From the NCBI RefSeq assembly GCF_018070565.1, contig NZ_JAGPXL010000014.1:1-64000 (forward strand): a stretch of 64,000 bases of DNA, in the 5' to 3' direction. The notes below the pieces were generated by a model. It was not told the DNA's origin. It ran no database searches and saw only the letters and a program-made list of their open reading frames with translations. Shown one piece after another: positions 9,196-17,582 of this stretch. The stretch's first letter is position 1; each line of letters opens with the position of its first letter. Source of the stretch: Streptomyces sp. B93 (GTDB taxonomy: Bacteria > Actinomycetota > Actinomycetes > Streptomycetales > Streptomycetaceae). Made by a program: the position numbers and the translations under genes.

Positions 9196-9580
9196 GAGTC
9201 ATCCCCCCACACGCTGGCCTCGCGTGTACGTCGGTTCCTGTCGTCCGTGTCGCTCCCCCTCGACCGTCACAGACGTATCAGTGGTTGACCGAAGTCACCA
9301 CATGGTCTGCACACCCTATAGACATGGAACCGCGGCGTTCCGGTTCCTTCCGGTTGCATGATGCCCCCCTCGGCATCGCCGTATGGACGGGGCCCCTCTC
9401 CCCGCGCTCCGGCGACCGGCCGTGCCCCCAACCTGCTCGTATCAGCGGCCGTTCGACAGACCAGGGTTCTACGCCGTCCAGCATGATCGCAAGACGCGAT
9501 ACGTGGTGTTTACCGGGTTTGCGGGCTTTGGCCAGAGCATGCAAAAGGCCTCCCGCTGTCGCGAGAGGCCCTGCCGTCGG
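9196..9580. other. 385-bp non-coding region upstream of cslA
   Basis: It holds the leader and promoter of cslA (reading left) and the tRNA-Lys terminator at the right. The GC content dips around 9280-9330, where a CTATAG element lies, but I cannot assign a confident promoter pair. No coding potential above background is visible. Confidence 0.5.
9543..9570 (-). terminator. Terminator of tRNA-Lys copy 1
   Basis: Read on the minus strand, GGCCTC and GAGGCC form a stem that is followed by TTTT. It lies 10 bases past the tRNA 3' end. Confidence 0.8.
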
Positions 9581-9654
9581 TGCGCCGCCAGGGACTCGAA
9601 CCCCGGACCCGCTGATTAAGAGTCAGCTGCTCTAACCAACTGAGCTAGCGGCGC
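9581..9654 (-). tRNA. tRNA-Lys (CTT), copy 1
   Basis: 74 nt. Acceptor stem GCGCCGC/GCGGCGC, discriminator A, D-arm GCTC, anticodon loop CTCTTAA (anticodon CTT) and T-arm CGGGG-TTCGAGT-CCCTG. CCA is not encoded. The sequence is identical to the copies at 13116 and 23380. Confidence 0.97.
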
Positions 9655-9837
9655 CTGCTGACGGGTTAACCCTACATGACCTCCAGGGGTGCCTCCGACC
9701 ACCGGCACCGGGGCGGTGGGGCCCCGGTCGGCCCCGTACATCATTCGGACCGTCAACATGCGCACCATCCGGACAGTTGAGAAGCTGATCAATGTGCACA
9801 ACGTGGACATTCACCCCCGGAGTGTGAGGGAGATCGC

Positions 9838-11151
9838 ATGGAGTCCCCGGTCTTCCAGGACATCGACCCCGCCGACGACTGCGACTGCCCCGGCTGCGAC
9901 CGGCTGCGCCGCGCAATCCCGGCCGCCCCGGCGTACGGACACCACGGCGCCCGGCTCCGGACGGTCGCCGTCGCCGCGGCGGCCACCGCGGCCCTCGGGG
10001 CGGCGCACGCCGTCCCCGCCGCCGCGCACGCTCCGGAGCGTCCCGGCGTTCCCGCAGGTGACGAGCCAGACGTACCCCAGGACAGGCCCGACACCCCGCA
10101 GGGGAACAGGGCCCCGCTGTACGGTCCGACGGGCCGTCCCGCCTCCGTGGCCCAGCTGCCCACGATCACCCGGGCGGAGATCATCGACCGGGCGCGCGAG
10201 TGGGTCGCCGCGAAGGTGCCCTACAGCCTGACCGCCTACTGGTCCGACGGCTACCGGCAGGACTGCTCGGGCTATGTGTCGATGGCCTGGAGGCTGCCGG
10301 GCAACGAGTGGACGGGCAGCCTCGGCCAGGTCGCCGTACGGATCGCCAAGGCGGACCTCCGGCCCGGCGACATCCTCCTCTTCCACAACCAGGCCGACCC
10401 GCACAAGGGTTCCCATGTGGTGATCTTCGGCGGCTGGACGGACACCGCCCGCACCTCCTACGTCGCCTACGAGCAGACCCGCCCCCATACCCGCAGCCAG
10501 GCCACGCCGTACGCCTACTGGAGCGACTCCGACCGGTACGTCCCCTACCGCTACAAGGGGGTGACGGAGGTCGCCGCCGGGCCGCCGGGCGGGGGCGGGA
10601 AGTCCTCGGTGGGGGCGGGGACGCCGTACCCGGGAGCGGCCCACTTCGGGCCCGGCGCGGACAACGGGTACGTCACCCTGCTGGGCCGGATGCTCGTCGA
10701 GCGCGGCGCCGGCCGCCACTACGCCACCGGCCCCGGACCGCGCTGGACGGAAGCGGACCGCAGGGCGACCCGGGCGTTCCAGCTGGCCCAGGGCTGGACG
10801 GGCCGGGACGCGGACGGGCTGCCGGGGCCGGGTACCTGGTCGCTGCTGACCACCGGGAAAGGGCGGGACATCACCGCCGGGCCGGCGCCCGGGGCCCCGT
10901 CGACGGGCGCGGTCCCCGCCTACCCGGGCAAGGGCGCGTTCCGGCCCGGCGCCGAGAACCGGCACGTCACGCTGCTCGGGCGGCAGCTGGTGAAGAAGGG
11001 TTTCGGCAAGCACTACACGAGCGGGCCGGGCCCGCGCTGGGGCGAGGCCGACCGCCGCAACGTCGAGGCCTTCCAGCGCGCCCAGGGCTGGCGGGGCGGC
11101 GCGGCGGACGGCTACCCGGGGCCGGAGACCTGGCGCCGGCTGTTCCTGTGA
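9838..11151 (+). CDS. NlpC/P60-type cell-wall hydrolase with two peptidoglycan-binding repeats
   Basis: 437 residues. A cysteine-rich cytoplasmic N-terminus (DDCDCPGCDRL) precedes a hydrophobic segment (about residues 45-63). The NlpC/P60-like hydrolase domain (about 100-240) carries the nucleophile in DCSGYVSMAW and the histidine in GSHVVIFGG. Two repeats follow, each with the pattern LLGR-GxGPRW-F-AQGW-DG-PGP-TW (about 275-330 and 375-432), matching actinobacterial peptidoglycan-binding repeats. The protein probably cleaves stem peptides at the wall. The start is supported by GAGGGAG. An N-terminal CxxC-type cluster ahead of a membrane segment is unusual for this family. Confidence 0.82.
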   Translation: MESPVFQDIDPADDCDCPGCDRLRRAIPAAPAYGHHGARLRTVAVAAAATAALGAAHAVPAAAHAPERPGVPAGDEPDVPQDRPDTPQGNRAPLYGPTGRPASVAQLPTITRAEIIDRAREWVAAKVPYSLTAYWSDGYRQDCSGYVSMAWRLPGNEWTGSLGQVAVRIAKADLRPGDILLFHNQADPHKGSHVVIFGGWTDTARTSYVAYEQTRPHTRSQATPYAYWSDSDRYVPYRYKGVTEVAAGPPGGGGKSSVGAGTPYPGAAHFGPGADNGYVTLLGRMLVERGAGRHYATGPGPRWTEADRRATRAFQLAQGWTGRDADGLPGPGTWSLLTTGKGRDITAGPAPGAPSTGAVPAYPGKGAFRPGAENRHVTLLGRQLVKKGFGKHYTSGPGPRWGEADRRNVEAFQRAQGWRGGAADGYPGPETWRRLFL

Positions 11152-11198
11152 ACCCGTGAACTGTTGTGACGCATCTGGCGCGGAGGCTGGAGGCACGC

Positions 11199-12296
11199 GT
11201 GAGCACCACCGTTTCATCGACGTCATCACCGACCCCGGAGTCCGAGGGGCCGGCGCGGCCCGCCCGGCTCATCCAGAACGAGGCCACCACCGAGATCCCC
11301 GTGCACCTGCTGTTCCGTGACGGACCCGACCCGGTGTCGGTGCCGCTCGGCCCGGCGGTGGTGGCCCGTCGCCAGGGCACGGGCGAACAGCCGCGCACCC
11401 GCCCGGCCCCGGAGCCCGACCCGGAGCTGGCCGAGCGGCCCGCGCGGGTGCTGCCCGGGGTGGTCGGGGTGCTCGCCGGTGCCGCGGGGGCGGCCGGGTG
11501 CCTGGCCACCTCCTGGTGGGCGGGGCTGCTGCCGCCGGACGCGGTGGCGGCGCTGGGCCTGCCGGGGGCGCCGGGTGCCGGGCTGGGTCCGCTGCGGTGG
11601 GCGGCGTACGCGGGGTCCGGGGGGCTGGGGCTGTTCGGGTTCGGCGGGCTGGCCAGGGGGCGGACCGGGCGGGCCTGGGTGCTCGGGCTGTTCGGGCGGT
11701 ACCGGGGGACCGTACGGCGGACCGGGCTGCTGTGGGTCAATCCGCTGCTGTCGCGGCGCCGGGTCGATGTGCGGCTGCGGCACTGGCGCAGCGAGCCGAT
11801 GCCCGCGGCGGACGGGGCCGGCATGGCCGTACGGGTGGTGGTGCTGGTGGTGTGGCGGGTGCGGGACACCGCGCGGGCCACGCTGGGGATCGAGGACCAC
11901 GAGGGCTATCTGCGGGAGTGCGTGGAGGCGGCGTTGGCGCGGGTGCCGGTGGAGGTGCCGGGCACCGCGGCCGGGCCGGTGGTGTCGGCGGCGGAGACGC
12001 TGACCCGGCTGGTGACGGCGGACGCGGCGGCCGTCGGGATCGAGGTGTTCTCGGTGCGGCCGGTGCGGGTGGAGTACGCGCCGGAGGTGGCCGCCGCGAT
12101 GCACCGGCGCCGGATCGCCGCGCTGGACGCCCGGCAGCGGGCGAGTGTGCTGACCTCGGTGGTGGACTCCGTGGAGGACACCGTGACCCGGCTGACCGTG
12201 CGCGGTCTGGTGGAGCTGGACGACTACGAACGCAAGGCGCTCGTCAAGGACTTGACGGTGGCGTTCTGCGCGGGACGGGCCGAGCCCGGGGGATGA
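11199..12296 (+). CDS. SPFH/Band 7 domain membrane protein
   Basis: 365 residues from GTG 11199, chosen for GGAGG 7 bases upstream. An acidic, disordered N-terminus (1-85) is followed by two membrane segments (about 90-112 and 135-155) and an SPFH domain (about 165-340), with signatures such as GLLWVNPL, VVVWRVRDTARA and AVGIEVFSVRPVRVEY. Bacterial SPFH proteins form oligomeric membrane scaffolds. This one lies 47 bases after the wall hydrolase gene and may be co-transcribed with it. No NfeD partner or protease is adjacent. Specific role unknown. Confidence 0.8.
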   Translation: MSTTVSSTSSPTPESEGPARPARLIQNEATTEIPVHLLFRDGPDPVSVPLGPAVVARRQGTGEQPRTRPAPEPDPELAERPARVLPGVVGVLAGAAGAAGCLATSWWAGLLPPDAVAALGLPGAPGAGLGPLRWAAYAGSGGLGLFGFGGLARGRTGRAWVLGLFGRYRGTVRRTGLLWVNPLLSRRRVDVRLRHWRSEPMPAADGAGMAVRVVVLVVWRVRDTARATLGIEDHEGYLRECVEAALARVPVEVPGTAAGPVVSAAETLTRLVTADAAAVGIEVFSVRPVRVEYAPEVAAAMHRRRIAALDARQRASVLTSVVDSVEDTVTRLTVRGLVELDDYERKALVKDLTVAFCAGRAEPGG

Positions 12297-12364
12297 GGGG
12301 CGGGGCGTGAGGGGCGGGGTCGCGGGCGGGCGGGACGGCCGGGGAACGCGTCCCGCGATTGGTA

Positions 12365-12391
12365 TGGACATGTTCAAGCGTCAGCCATAAT
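12365..12391 (+). promoter_or_regulatory. Putative promoter of the LPMO gene
   Basis: TGGACA (12365-12370) and CATAAT (12386-12391) are separated by 15 bp. This is a plausible sigma-70-like pair although the spacing is short. The DasR palindrome follows immediately downstream. Confidence 0.5.
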
Positions 12392-12397
12392 CTGGGA

Positions 12398-12413
12398 CTT
12401 GGTCTAGACCTGC
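12398..12413. promoter_or_regulatory. DasR responsive element (dre)
   Basis: ACTTGGTCTAGACCTG contains the core TGGTCTAGACC of the DasR consensus. Its position just after the -10 element suggests repression of the chitin-active LPMO, relieved by glucosamine-6-phosphate. Confidence 0.85.
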
Positions 12414-12452
12414 AAGCTCACTGATCTTCCCCCACGTCCCAGGAGCGGCAGT

Positions 12453-13058
12453 ATGCGCAGAAAGACCAAGTTGTCCGCCGCGATGGTGGGTCTCGCCACC
12501 ACCGGCGCCCTGGTGCTCTCCTCCGGTGGAGCCAGTGGCCACGGCTACACCGACCTCCCCATCAGCAGGCAGAAGCTCTGCCAGAACGGCTCCGTGGCCA
12601 ACTGCGGCGCCATCCAGTGGGAGCCGCAGAGCGTCGAGGGGCCCAAGGGCTTCCCGGCCTCCGGACCGGCCGACGGCCGGATCTGCTCCGCAGGCAACAC
12701 GCCGTTCGCCGCGCTCGACAGCCCGCGCACGCCCTCGGGCGGCGCCTGGCCGACGACGCGGGTCAGCGGCGGGCAGAGCTACACCTTCCGCTGGCAGTTC
12801 ACGGCCATGCACGCCACGACCGACTTCAAGTACTACGTCACCAAGCCGGGCTGGAACCAGAACCACAACCTGGCCCGCTCCGACCTCAACCTCACGCCGT
12901 TTCTGACGGTCCCCTACGGCGGTCAGCGCCCGCCGTCGACGCTCTCGCACAGCGGCACCCTGCCGTCCGGGCTGAGCGGGCACCACGTGATCCTCGCGGT
13001 GTGGACCGTCCATGACACCGGCAACGCGTTCTACGCCTGCTCGGACGTCACCTTCTGA
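12453..13058 (+). CDS. AA10 lytic polysaccharide monooxygenase (chitin-binding protein)
   Basis: 201 residues. A signal peptide of 29 residues ends ASG, so the mature enzyme starts with His30, the first ligand of the copper histidine brace. The second histidine is in FTAMHATTDFKYY. Conserved features LPISRQKLCQNG and DVTF at the C-terminus are typical of single-domain AA10 proteins, and no carbohydrate-binding module is attached. AA10 enzymes cleave crystalline chitin (or cellulose) oxidatively outside the cell. The upstream dre site fits a chitin role. It is transcribed alone and ends in the bidirectional terminator at 13080. Confidence 0.93.
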   Translation: MRRKTKLSAAMVGLATTGALVLSSGGASGHGYTDLPISRQKLCQNGSVANCGAIQWEPQSVEGPKGFPASGPADGRICSAGNTPFAALDSPRTPSGGAWPTTRVSGGQSYTFRWQFTAMHATTDFKYYVTKPGWNQNHNLARSDLNLTPFLTVPYGGQRPPSTLSHSGTLPSGLSGHHVILAVWTVHDTGNAFYACSDVTF

Positions 13059-13079
13059 CGTGGGCCACGGGTGCACGAC

Positions 13080-13109
13080 GAGGGGCCCTCGCTTCCGCGA
13101 GGGCCCCTC
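13080..13109. terminator. Bidirectional terminator between LPMO gene and tRNA-Lys copy 2
   Basis: A 12-bp perfect stem (GAGGGGCCCTCG / CGAGGGCCCCTC) with a 6-base loop. It lies 21 bases after the LPMO stop and 6 bases beyond the 3' end of the minus-strand tRNA. Confidence 0.85.
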
Positions 13110-13115
13110 ATTCCG

Positions 13116-13189
13116 TGCGCCGCCAGGGACTCGAACCCCGGACCCGCTGATTAAGAGTCAGCTGCTCTAACCAACTGAGCTAGCGGCGC
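13116..13189 (-). tRNA. tRNA-Lys (CTT), copy 2
   Basis: Same 74-nt sequence as at 9581, on the same strand. It forms the left border of the ehu/catabolic segment, and the inverted third copy forms the right border. Confidence 0.97.
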
Positions 13190-13276
13190 ATGACTCCCGC
13201 CGACCACTCGACCTGTGTCTCGCGGCGGCGACACGGAAAATATTACCCGCTCCTGGAGGGTGCTCCTGACCAGCTC

Positions 13277-14035
13277 CTAGATCGCCAGGGACAGCAGCAC
13301 GGGGGCCGCGCTCCGGTTGAGGGTGTCGGCGGCCCGGCGCAGCCGGTGCGCGTGCTCCACCGGCAGGGACAGCGCGAGACAGCCCGCCGTGGACCCGGCG
13401 GTGAGCGGGACGGCCGCGCAGACCGTGCCGATCGCGTACTCCTGGAGGTCGAGGACGGGCACCGTGGGCGGCTGCGCGTCCAGCCGGGACAGCAGCAGCT
13501 TGTCGCTGGTGATCGTGCGCGAGGTGAGGCGGGCCATCCGGTGCCGGCGCAGATGGTCCCGGCGGCCGTTGTGGTCGAGCTGGCCCAGCAGGCTCTTGCC
13601 GATCGCCGTGGCGTGCGCGCAGGAACGGAAGTCGACCCACTCGTTGACCTTGGGAGTGGCCGGGCCGTCCGCGTACTGGTCGATGCTGATCTCGCCGTCC
13701 ACGTAACGGCTGATGTAGACCGCCGCGCCCACCGAGTCGCGCAGCCGGTCCAGGGTGCGCTGGAGCTGCTCGCGCAGCGCACGGTCCCGGCCCTGGGTGG
13801 AGCCGAGGCGGGTCAGTGTCGCGCCGGTGGCGTAGGTGCCGTCGGCGATCTGCTCGACGTAGCCCTCACGGCGCAGCATCCGCAGGAGCGTGGTCAGGCG
13901 CTCCGTGCCGAGGCCGGTGTGGCGGGCGATCTCGGTGTCGGTGACTCCGGTGGAGCGCCGCGCCACCGTCTCCAGGACGCGCAGGGCGTCCTGGGCCGAG
14001 TGGTACGGCGCGGTCGGCTCGTGCTTAAGCGCCAC
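13277..14035 (-). CDS. IclR-family transcriptional regulator
   Basis: 252 residues from GTG 14035 with AGGGGGAA upstream. Longer in-frame starts would run through the 13-bp repeat leader. The winged helix-turn-helix spans about residues 12-75 (SAQDALRVLETVAR, DTEIARHTGLGTERL), and the C-terminal effector domain about 85-250 includes HATAIGKSLL, typical of IclR. It is directly downstream of the ehuA end and transcribed the same way, but separated by 243 bp, so it has its own promoter. It is the obvious candidate controller of the importer and catabolic genes; likely operators are at 17461 and 20535. Confidence 0.87.
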   Translation of the reverse strand: MALKHEPTAPYHSAQDALRVLETVARRSTGVTDTEIARHTGLGTERLTTLLRMLRREGYVEQIADGTYATGATLTRLGSTQGRDRALREQLQRTLDRLRDSVGAAVYISRYVDGEISIDQYADGPATPKVNEWVDFRSCAHATAIGKSLLGQLDHNGRRDHLRRHRMARLTSRTITSDKLLLSRLDAQPPTVPVLDLQEYAIGTVCAAVPLTAGSTAGCLALSLPVEHAHRLRRAADTLNRSAAPVLLSLAI

Positions 14036-14077
14036 GGTGTTCCCCCTGCGCGCTCGCTGTGCGGGCCTGGTCCTTGG

Positions 14078-14142
14078 TCGGTCTCGCTGCTCGGTCTCGC
14101 TGGTCGGTCCGGTGGGTCGGGTCAGTGGGTCGGGTCGGTCGT
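14078..14142. repeat. Five 13-bp tandem repeats ahead of the IclR gene
   Basis: Units beginning TCGGTCTCGCTG, TCGGTCCGGTGGG and TCGGGTCAGTGGG follow each other at an exact 13-bp period, with divergence increasing rightwards. They lie 43 bp upstream of the IclR start codon, in the likely promoter or leader. Confidence 0.75.
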
Positions 14143-14278
14143 GATCCGGGCGGCCGGATCCTTTCCACGATAACCGCCCGGAAGCGCTCGGTGAGCGGTT
14201 GTTCACAAGATTGCGGGGGCCTCCCGGGCGGTGCCGATCCCCCTGGCATATGCCCAGCGGGACCGGCGTCGCCCGTGC

Positions 14279-15109
14279 TCAGAGCACCGCGCTCAGGAAG
14301 GCCCGGGTGCGCTCGTGCTCCGGCTCGCCGAAGATCTTCTCCGGTGGTCCGGACTCGATGACCTTGCCGGAGTCGAACATCATCACCCGGTCGGAGATGT
14401 CCCGGGCGAAGTTCATCTCATGGGTGACGCAGAGCAGGGTGATGTCCGTGCTGCGCGCGATGTCCCGCAGCACGTCCAGCACCCCGGCCACCAGCTCCGG
14501 GTCGAGCGCCGAGGTCACCTCGTCGAGGAGCAGGATGTCCGGCCGCATGGCCAGCGCCCGCGCGATCGCCACCCGCTGCTGCTGGCCGCCCGACAGCTGG
14601 GTGGGATGCGCGGTGATCTTCTCCTCGAGGCCCACCAGCCGGAGCAGGTCCCGGGCCCGCTCCTCGGCTTCCGCGCGCTCCAGGCCGAGGACGTTGACGG
14701 GGGCCTCGGTGATGTTCTGGAGCACGTTCATGTTCGGGAACAGGTTGAACTGCTGGAACACCATCCCGATCCGCTTGCGGATCTCCCGCTGGTGCTTCTC
14801 GCTCGCGGGCTTCAGGGAGCCGCCCGGGCCGGGCATGTGGCTCAGCGGCTGCCCGTCCACGTAGATCGTGCCGCCGCTCACCTGCTCCAGGGTCATCAGC
14901 AGCCGCAGGATCGTGGTCTTGCCGGAGCCGCTCGGCCCGATCAGGGTCACGTGCTGGCCGCGCTCGACGGCGAAGTCCAGGTGGTCGAGGACCACATGGG
15001 CGCCGTAGCGCTTGACCACCTGGTCGAACCGCACCAGAGGGGCGGAGTCCGTGGCCGTGGGCGCGAGGGGCTCCGGGCTCGTCTTCTGCAAGGGGTCGTC
15101 AGTGGCCAA
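14279..15109 (-). CDS. ehuA: ABC transporter ATP-binding protein, Ehu/polar amino acid type
   Basis: 276 residues. Walker A is GPSGSGKT (about 58-65), the Q-loop is in VFQQFNLFPNM, the signature LSGGQQQR and Walker B ILLLDEVTSALD follow, and the H-loop is in VTHEMNFA. This is the arrangement of the polar amino acid uptake family. It energises import through the permeases encoded upstream, overlapping the ehuD 3' end by 11 bp. A 20-residue hydrophilic N-terminal extension precedes the core. The Ehu assignment comes from the whole cluster, chiefly the binding protein. Confidence 0.88.
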   Translation of the reverse strand: MATDDPLQKTSPEPLAPTATDSAPLVRFDQVVKRYGAHVVLDHLDFAVERGQHVTLIGPSGSGKTTILRLLMTLEQVSGGTIYVDGQPLSHMPGPGGSLKPASEKHQREIRKRIGMVFQQFNLFPNMNVLQNITEAPVNVLGLERAEAEERARDLLRLVGLEEKITAHPTQLSGGQQQRVAIARALAMRPDILLLDEVTSALDPELVAGVLDVLRDIARSTDITLLCVTHEMNFARDISDRVMMFDSGKVIESGPPEKIFGEPEHERTRAFLSAVL

Positions 15110-15743
15110 GGCGCTTCTCCAGCTTTCTCATCAGCAGCGAGGTCGGATAGCTCGCCGCCAGGAAGATCAGGCCCGCGAGGGTGAAGGTCTCGGCGTACAC
15201 GAAGTTGGTCGCGCCGTACTCACGGGCCTCGGCGACCATCTCCTGGACCGTGATCACGGCCAGGAACGGGGTCTCCTTGAACATGGCGATCGCGTAGTTG
15301 CCGAGCGCGGGCAGCACGTTGCGCACCGCCTGCGGCAGGATCACCGCCTGCCAGGTCCGGCGCCGCGACATCGACAGCGCCCGGCAGGCCTCCCACTGTC
15401 CCTTCGGCACGGCGTCGATGCCCGCCCGGTACACCTCGGAGAGATAGGCGGCGTAGTGGATGCCGAGCACCACGATGCCGATGGTCAGCGGCTCAACGGT
15501 GTTGAAGATCGCATACGCGCCCACCAGCTGCACCAGCAGCGGAGTGGACCGCACGAACTCGGTGGCCACCCGTACCGGCACCGTCAGCAGCTTCGACGGC
15601 GCCCGCCCGGCCATCGCGACGACCAGCCCCAGCACGGCCGCCACGGCGGTGCCGAGGACAGTGGCCAGCAGGGTCGTCTTGAAGCCCTCCCAGAGCAGCG
15701 GCCACGAGTCGCCGACCGCGCCCCAGTCCCAGTCGTAGTTCAC
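15099..15743 (-). CDS. ehuD: ABC transporter permease, Ehu type (second)
   Basis: 214 residues with about five membrane helices and the HisM-type inner-membrane signature. The EAA loop is in QWEACRALSMSRRRTWQAVILPQA. The GTG start overlaps the ehuC stop in a GTGA junction, so the permeases are translated in step and probably form a heterodimer. Its role is the membrane pore for the substrate delivered by the binding protein at 16502. The name follows the gene order ehuB-C-D-A known from ectoine importers; the actual substrate is not proven. Confidence 0.85.
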   Translation of the reverse strand: MNYDWDWGAVGDSWPLLWEGFKTTLLATVLGTAVAAVLGLVVAMAGRAPSKLLTVPVRVATEFVRSTPLLVQLVGAYAIFNTVEPLTIGIVVLGIHYAAYLSEVYRAGIDAVPKGQWEACRALSMSRRRTWQAVILPQAVRNVLPALGNYAIAMFKETPFLAVITVQEMVAEAREYGATNFVYAETFTLAGLIFLAASYPTSLLMRKLEKRLGH

Positions 15744-16486
15744 AGGGAGCCTCCCGCCGTCGCCCGGGGCCGCTCGGCGGCCTCGGCGGTACGCGTGCGC
15801 AGCAGGCCCCTGACCGGGGTGCCCCGGCCGAGGCGGGCCTTGGCGTGCCGCTCCAGCAGGTTCATCAGCAGCGTCAGCGCGTAGGCGAGGACGAAGTAGA
15901 TCACCAGCAGCGTCACATAGGCCCAGGTCGTCTCACCGGTGCGGTCGCGCATCTGCTGCACCACCGCCGTCAGATCGGCCGCCGAGATCAGCCACAGCAG
16001 CGGCGTCGCCTTCAGCAGCTGGATCAGCAGGTTGGTGAAGGGCGGGATCATCTGCACCCACGCCTGCGGCAGGATCACCCGCCGCATCCGCTGGAACGGC
16101 GTCATGTTCAGCGCGACCGCCGCCTCCCACTGCGCCTTCGGTACGGCGTTGAGGGCGCCGCGCACCACCTCGGAGCCGTACGCCCCGTAGTTCATGCCGA
16201 ACGCGACCACGCCGCAGAACAGCGGGGTCAGCTCGTAGCCGAACATCAGCGGGAACGCGTAGTACAGCCAGAACAGCTGGACGTACAGCGAGGTGCCGCG
16301 GAAGAACTCCACGATCACCCGGGAGATGCCCCGTACGGCCACGGGGCGGGAGTTCGCCATGAACCCGAAGACGAAGGACAGGGCGAGGGCGACGGCCGCG
16401 CCGAGCAGCGTCGCTGCCACCGTCACCCACAGCCCCGACCACACGTCCGGCATGTGGTCGAAGAAGTACGTATAGAAGTCACCCAT
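15740..16486 (-). CDS. ehuC: ABC transporter permease, Ehu type (first)
   Basis: 248 residues, predicted to hold five helices. The EAA-loop motif is in QWEAAVALNMTPFQRMRRVI. The family imports polar amino acids or ectoines. A basic C-terminal tail of about 35 residues follows the last helix. The start lies 15 bp beyond the ehuB stop, and a GTGA overlap links it to ehuD. All four importer genes form one transcription unit reading leftwards from about 17404. Confidence 0.85.
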   Translation of the reverse strand: MGDFYTYFFDHMPDVWSGLWVTVAATLLGAAVALALSFVFGFMANSRPVAVRGISRVIVEFFRGTSLYVQLFWLYYAFPLMFGYELTPLFCGVVAFGMNYGAYGSEVVRGALNAVPKAQWEAAVALNMTPFQRMRRVILPQAWVQMIPPFTNLLIQLLKATPLLWLISAADLTAVVQQMRDRTGETTWAYVTLLVIYFVLAYALTLLMNLLERHAKARLGRGTPVRGLLRTRTAEAAERPRATAGGSL

Positions 16487-16501
16487 GCGTGAGAGGTCCC
16501 G

Positions 16502-17404
16502 TCACGCCTTGCACAGCTCGGCGGTCTTCAGGTCCGCCGGGGGGATGGTGTCCTTGCCGAAGCCGTACTCGCCGACCAGCTGCACATAGCGGTCCGGGTC
16601 CGAGGTGATCTTCTTCAGCTCGCGGTTGAAGGCGTCCCTCAGGTCCTCGCTGCCCTTGCGGAACACGGCGCCGCCCGGGCTGTACTGCTTCACCCCGTCG
16701 ACCTCCGGCACGAAGGAGTCGGTGACCTCCAGGCCGGAGTTGTTCTTGGCGAGCCAGTTCAGCGAGATGCCGGTGAGCAGGAACGCGTCGATCCGGCCGC
16801 CCTTGACCGCGTCCGCGCCGTCCTGCGGCTTCTGGAGCGTCTTGATGTCGCCCTCGGAGATCCCGGCGGCGGTGGCGTAGCCCTTCTCCACGGCACCCGA
16901 CATCACGCCGATGGTGGCCCCGGCCTCCTTCGCCGACGCCAGGTCGGTGATCTTCTTCGGGTTGCCCGCCTTCACCATCAGCGCGGTCGGTGAGATGAAC
17001 TCGGGCTCCGAGAACAGGGCCTTCTCGCAGCGCTCCGGGATGATGGCCATCCCCGCGCTGATCACGTCGTACTTGCCCGCCTGGAGGCCGGGGATCAGGC
17101 CGTCCCACTCGGAGAACGTGGGCCGCAGCTCCTCCACGCCGAGGGCCTTGAAGATCTCCCGGTGCAGGGTGGGCGCCTCGCCCTTCAGCTCGCCGTTCTC
17201 CTCGTAGCCGTACGGGGCCTCGTTGGCGTAGGCGACCTTGACGTAGCCCTGCTCCTTGAGCTGGTCCAGCCGCGAACCCTCACCGTCGCCTCCGGTGTCG
17301 GTCTTGCTGCATGCCGTGATCAGGCCGGGGACGGCGACGGCGCCGCCGACGGCCGCGGTTCTGGTGAGGAAACCCCTGCGGGACAGGTTCGGGAACTGGG
17401 TCAT
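16502..17404 (-). CDS. ehuB: Ectoine/amino-acid binding lipoprotein, EhuB-like
   Basis: 300 residues. The N-terminus combines a twin-arginine motif (SRRGFL) with a lipobox (LITAC), so it is a Tat-exported lipoprotein. The SBP_bac_3 fold follows, with ANEAPYGY, LIPGLQAGKYDVISAGM and PERCEKALFSEPE, which resemble EhuB of Sinorhizobium. The ligand may be ectoine or hydroxyectoine, or another small zwitterion or acid suited to the downstream enzymes. It is first in its operon and divergent from the DUF3830 gene; the 35-bp palindrome at 17461 lies between them. Confidence 0.87.
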   Translation of the reverse strand: MTQFPNLSRRGFLTRTAAVGGAVAVPGLITACSKTDTGGDGEGSRLDQLKEQGYVKVAYANEAPYGYEENGELKGEAPTLHREIFKALGVEELRPTFSEWDGLIPGLQAGKYDVISAGMAIIPERCEKALFSEPEFISPTALMVKAGNPKKITDLASAKEAGATIGVMSGAVEKGYATAAGISEGDIKTLQKPQDGADAVKGGRIDAFLLTGISLNWLAKNNSGLEVTDSFVPEVDGVKQYSPGGAVFRKGSEDLRDAFNRELKKITSDPDRYVQLVGEYGFGKDTIPPADLKTAELCKA

Positions 17405-17460
17405 GGGACGTGCAACCTCCAGAGTCTTGCCTGACGTGCGGGCGACCAGTGGGGGCGCCT

Positions 17461-17495
17461 GCCCGATGGCCGTGGGGTATGCCCCACGGCCGGGC
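17461..17495. promoter_or_regulatory. Long palindrome in the ehuB/DUF3830 divergent promoter region
   Basis: GGCCGTGGGG (17468-17477) and CCCCACGGCC (17482-17491) form a perfect 10-bp inverted repeat with a 4-base centre, flanked by GCCC and GGGC arms. It sits between two divergent genes, so an operator (IclR regulator) is more likely than a terminator. Confidence 0.6.
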
Positions 17496-17582
17496 GATGT
17501 GATGCAACGGTGACCTGGGGGAGACCTCCCCGTGTCCCGCCGTGACGGGTGTGAGACCCCTGTGGCCGGGGAGGGTCAGGGC

